NCBI GenBank assembly: GCA_900550775.1
Contig: URTH01000130.1
Span: 1 to 5,394, forward strand
Length of the DNA: 5,394 bases
DNA from: an uncultured Eubacteriales bacterium
GTDB taxonomy: Bacteria; Bacillota; Clostridia; Monoglobales; Monoglobaceae
Direction: 5' to 3'
This document shows positions 5,144 through 5,394 of the stretch, in pieces. Every line of letters begins with the position of its first letter. Position 1 is the stretch's first letter. The notes under the pieces are model-generated. The model worked only from the letters and a program-made list of their open reading frames with translations, had not been told where the DNA came from and made no database searches. Both the position numbers and the translations under genes were made by a program.

Positions 5144-5394
5144 ATGATAAGATGAAAGAACTGTTTCAGCGCTATCCGGCGCTTGCATCCTGTGAGGAGA
5201 GTTTGAATGCCGCGCTTTTGGCGATGGAAAAAACCTACCGTGATGGGGGAACCATTCTGCTTTGCGGCAACGGCGGCAGCTGCGCCGACTGCGACCACAT
5301 TGTCGGCGAACTGATGAAGGGCTTTTTGAGTCTGCGGCCGATGGACGAGGCGACAAAGCACGCGCTGACAGAGCGCTATCCGGAGGACGGCGCG
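5140..5394 (+). CDS. GmhA-like SIS-domain phosphosugar isomerase, 3'-truncated
   Basis: Start of a cytosolic SIS-domain protein, 85 residues visible with no stop before the window ends; family members are usually about 190-240 long. TILLCGNGGSCADCDHIVGE at 38-57 is the phosphate-binding and active-site segment of the sedoheptulose 7-phosphate isomerase (GmhA) group. H53 and E57 have the same four-residue spacing as His61 and the catalytic Glu65 of E. coli GmhA. After this the sequence (LMKGFLSLRPMDEATKHAL) differs from classical GmhA, so this is a related subgroup and the exact substrate is open. ATG 5140 overlaps the kinase TGA as ATGA, and AGGAG at 5126-5130 is nine bases upstream, so translation is coupled. 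GmhA normally interconverts sedoheptulose 7-phosphate, also a transaldolase substrate, with D-glycero-D-manno-heptose 7-phosphate. This is a possible link to tal. Confidence 0.85.
   Translation, partial: MNDKMKELFQRYPALASCEESLNAALLAMEKTYRDGGTILLCGNGGSCADCDHIVGELMKGFLSLRPMDEATKHALTERYPEDGA

Noticed and set aside
4257..5361. Open frames in other phases and on the minus strand across the kinase and SIS genes.
   Set aside because: GC-rich coding DNA gives long chance frames; their products are Arg/Pro/Ser-rich with no family features.
3548..5394. Sulfoquinovose breakdown by the sulfo-transaldolase or sulfofructose aldolase routes.
   Set aside because: A transaldolase plus an aldehyde reductase is suggestive, but no sulfoquinovosidase, sulfo-sugar isomerase or sulfonate exporter is visible, and the dehydrogenase looks like ordinary FucO. 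Genes beyond the window would be needed.

Overview
The window looks like chromosomal DNA of a Gram-positive anaerobe of the Clostridia (Bacillota), possibly an Oscillospirales-like gut bacterium. This rests on the gene content (an MreB/Mbl-type actin directly followed by fabZ, as in the spoIIID-mbl-fabZ neighbourhoods of Bacilli and Clostridia), strong AAGGAG-type ribosome binding sites, TTGACA/TATAAT-type promoters and moderately GC-rich genes separated by AT-rich spacers. The genus is a guess. There is no sign of phage, IS, CRISPR, tRNA or rRNA.

Layout: (1) Positions 1-1258, plus strand: the end of an mreB/mbl gene (5' part outside the window) overlapping fabZ, closed by a very strong hairpin terminator at 1265-1300. 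(2) Positions 1307-2455, minus strand: fucO, a lactaldehyde/1,2-propanediol oxidoreductase of the iron-dependent alcohol dehydrogenase family, with its own near-consensus promoter. It converges on fabZ and shares the terminator. (3) Positions 2554-3399, minus strand: an AraC-family regulator with an N-terminal cupin sugar-sensing domain. (4) Positions 3548-5394, plus strand, divergent from araC: a tightly coupled operon of a small transaldolase (tal), a ROK-family sugar kinase with a degenerate zinc motif, and the start of a GmhA-like SIS-domain phosphosugar isomerase that runs off the window.

The first block is housekeeping (cell-shape cytoskeleton and type II fatty acid synthesis). The second block (fucO, araC, tal-ROK-SIS) looks like a carbohydrate-use locus. 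A kinase, an aldose/ketose-phosphate isomerase and a transaldolase together could phosphorylate a sugar, isomerise it to a ketose phosphate such as sedoheptulose 7-phosphate, and split it into central metabolites. FucO could remove an aldehyde end product using NADH, and the AraC protein could switch the set on. The enzyme families are clear from sequence. The substrate, the pathway and the regulatory link are inference.

The most interesting items are the transaldolase/ROK/SIS module with no recognisable textbook pathway, the ROK kinase lacking two of the three usual zinc cysteines, and a short motif (TTTTTnCCGTAA) shared by the fucO promoter and the araC-tal spacer that may be the regulator's site.
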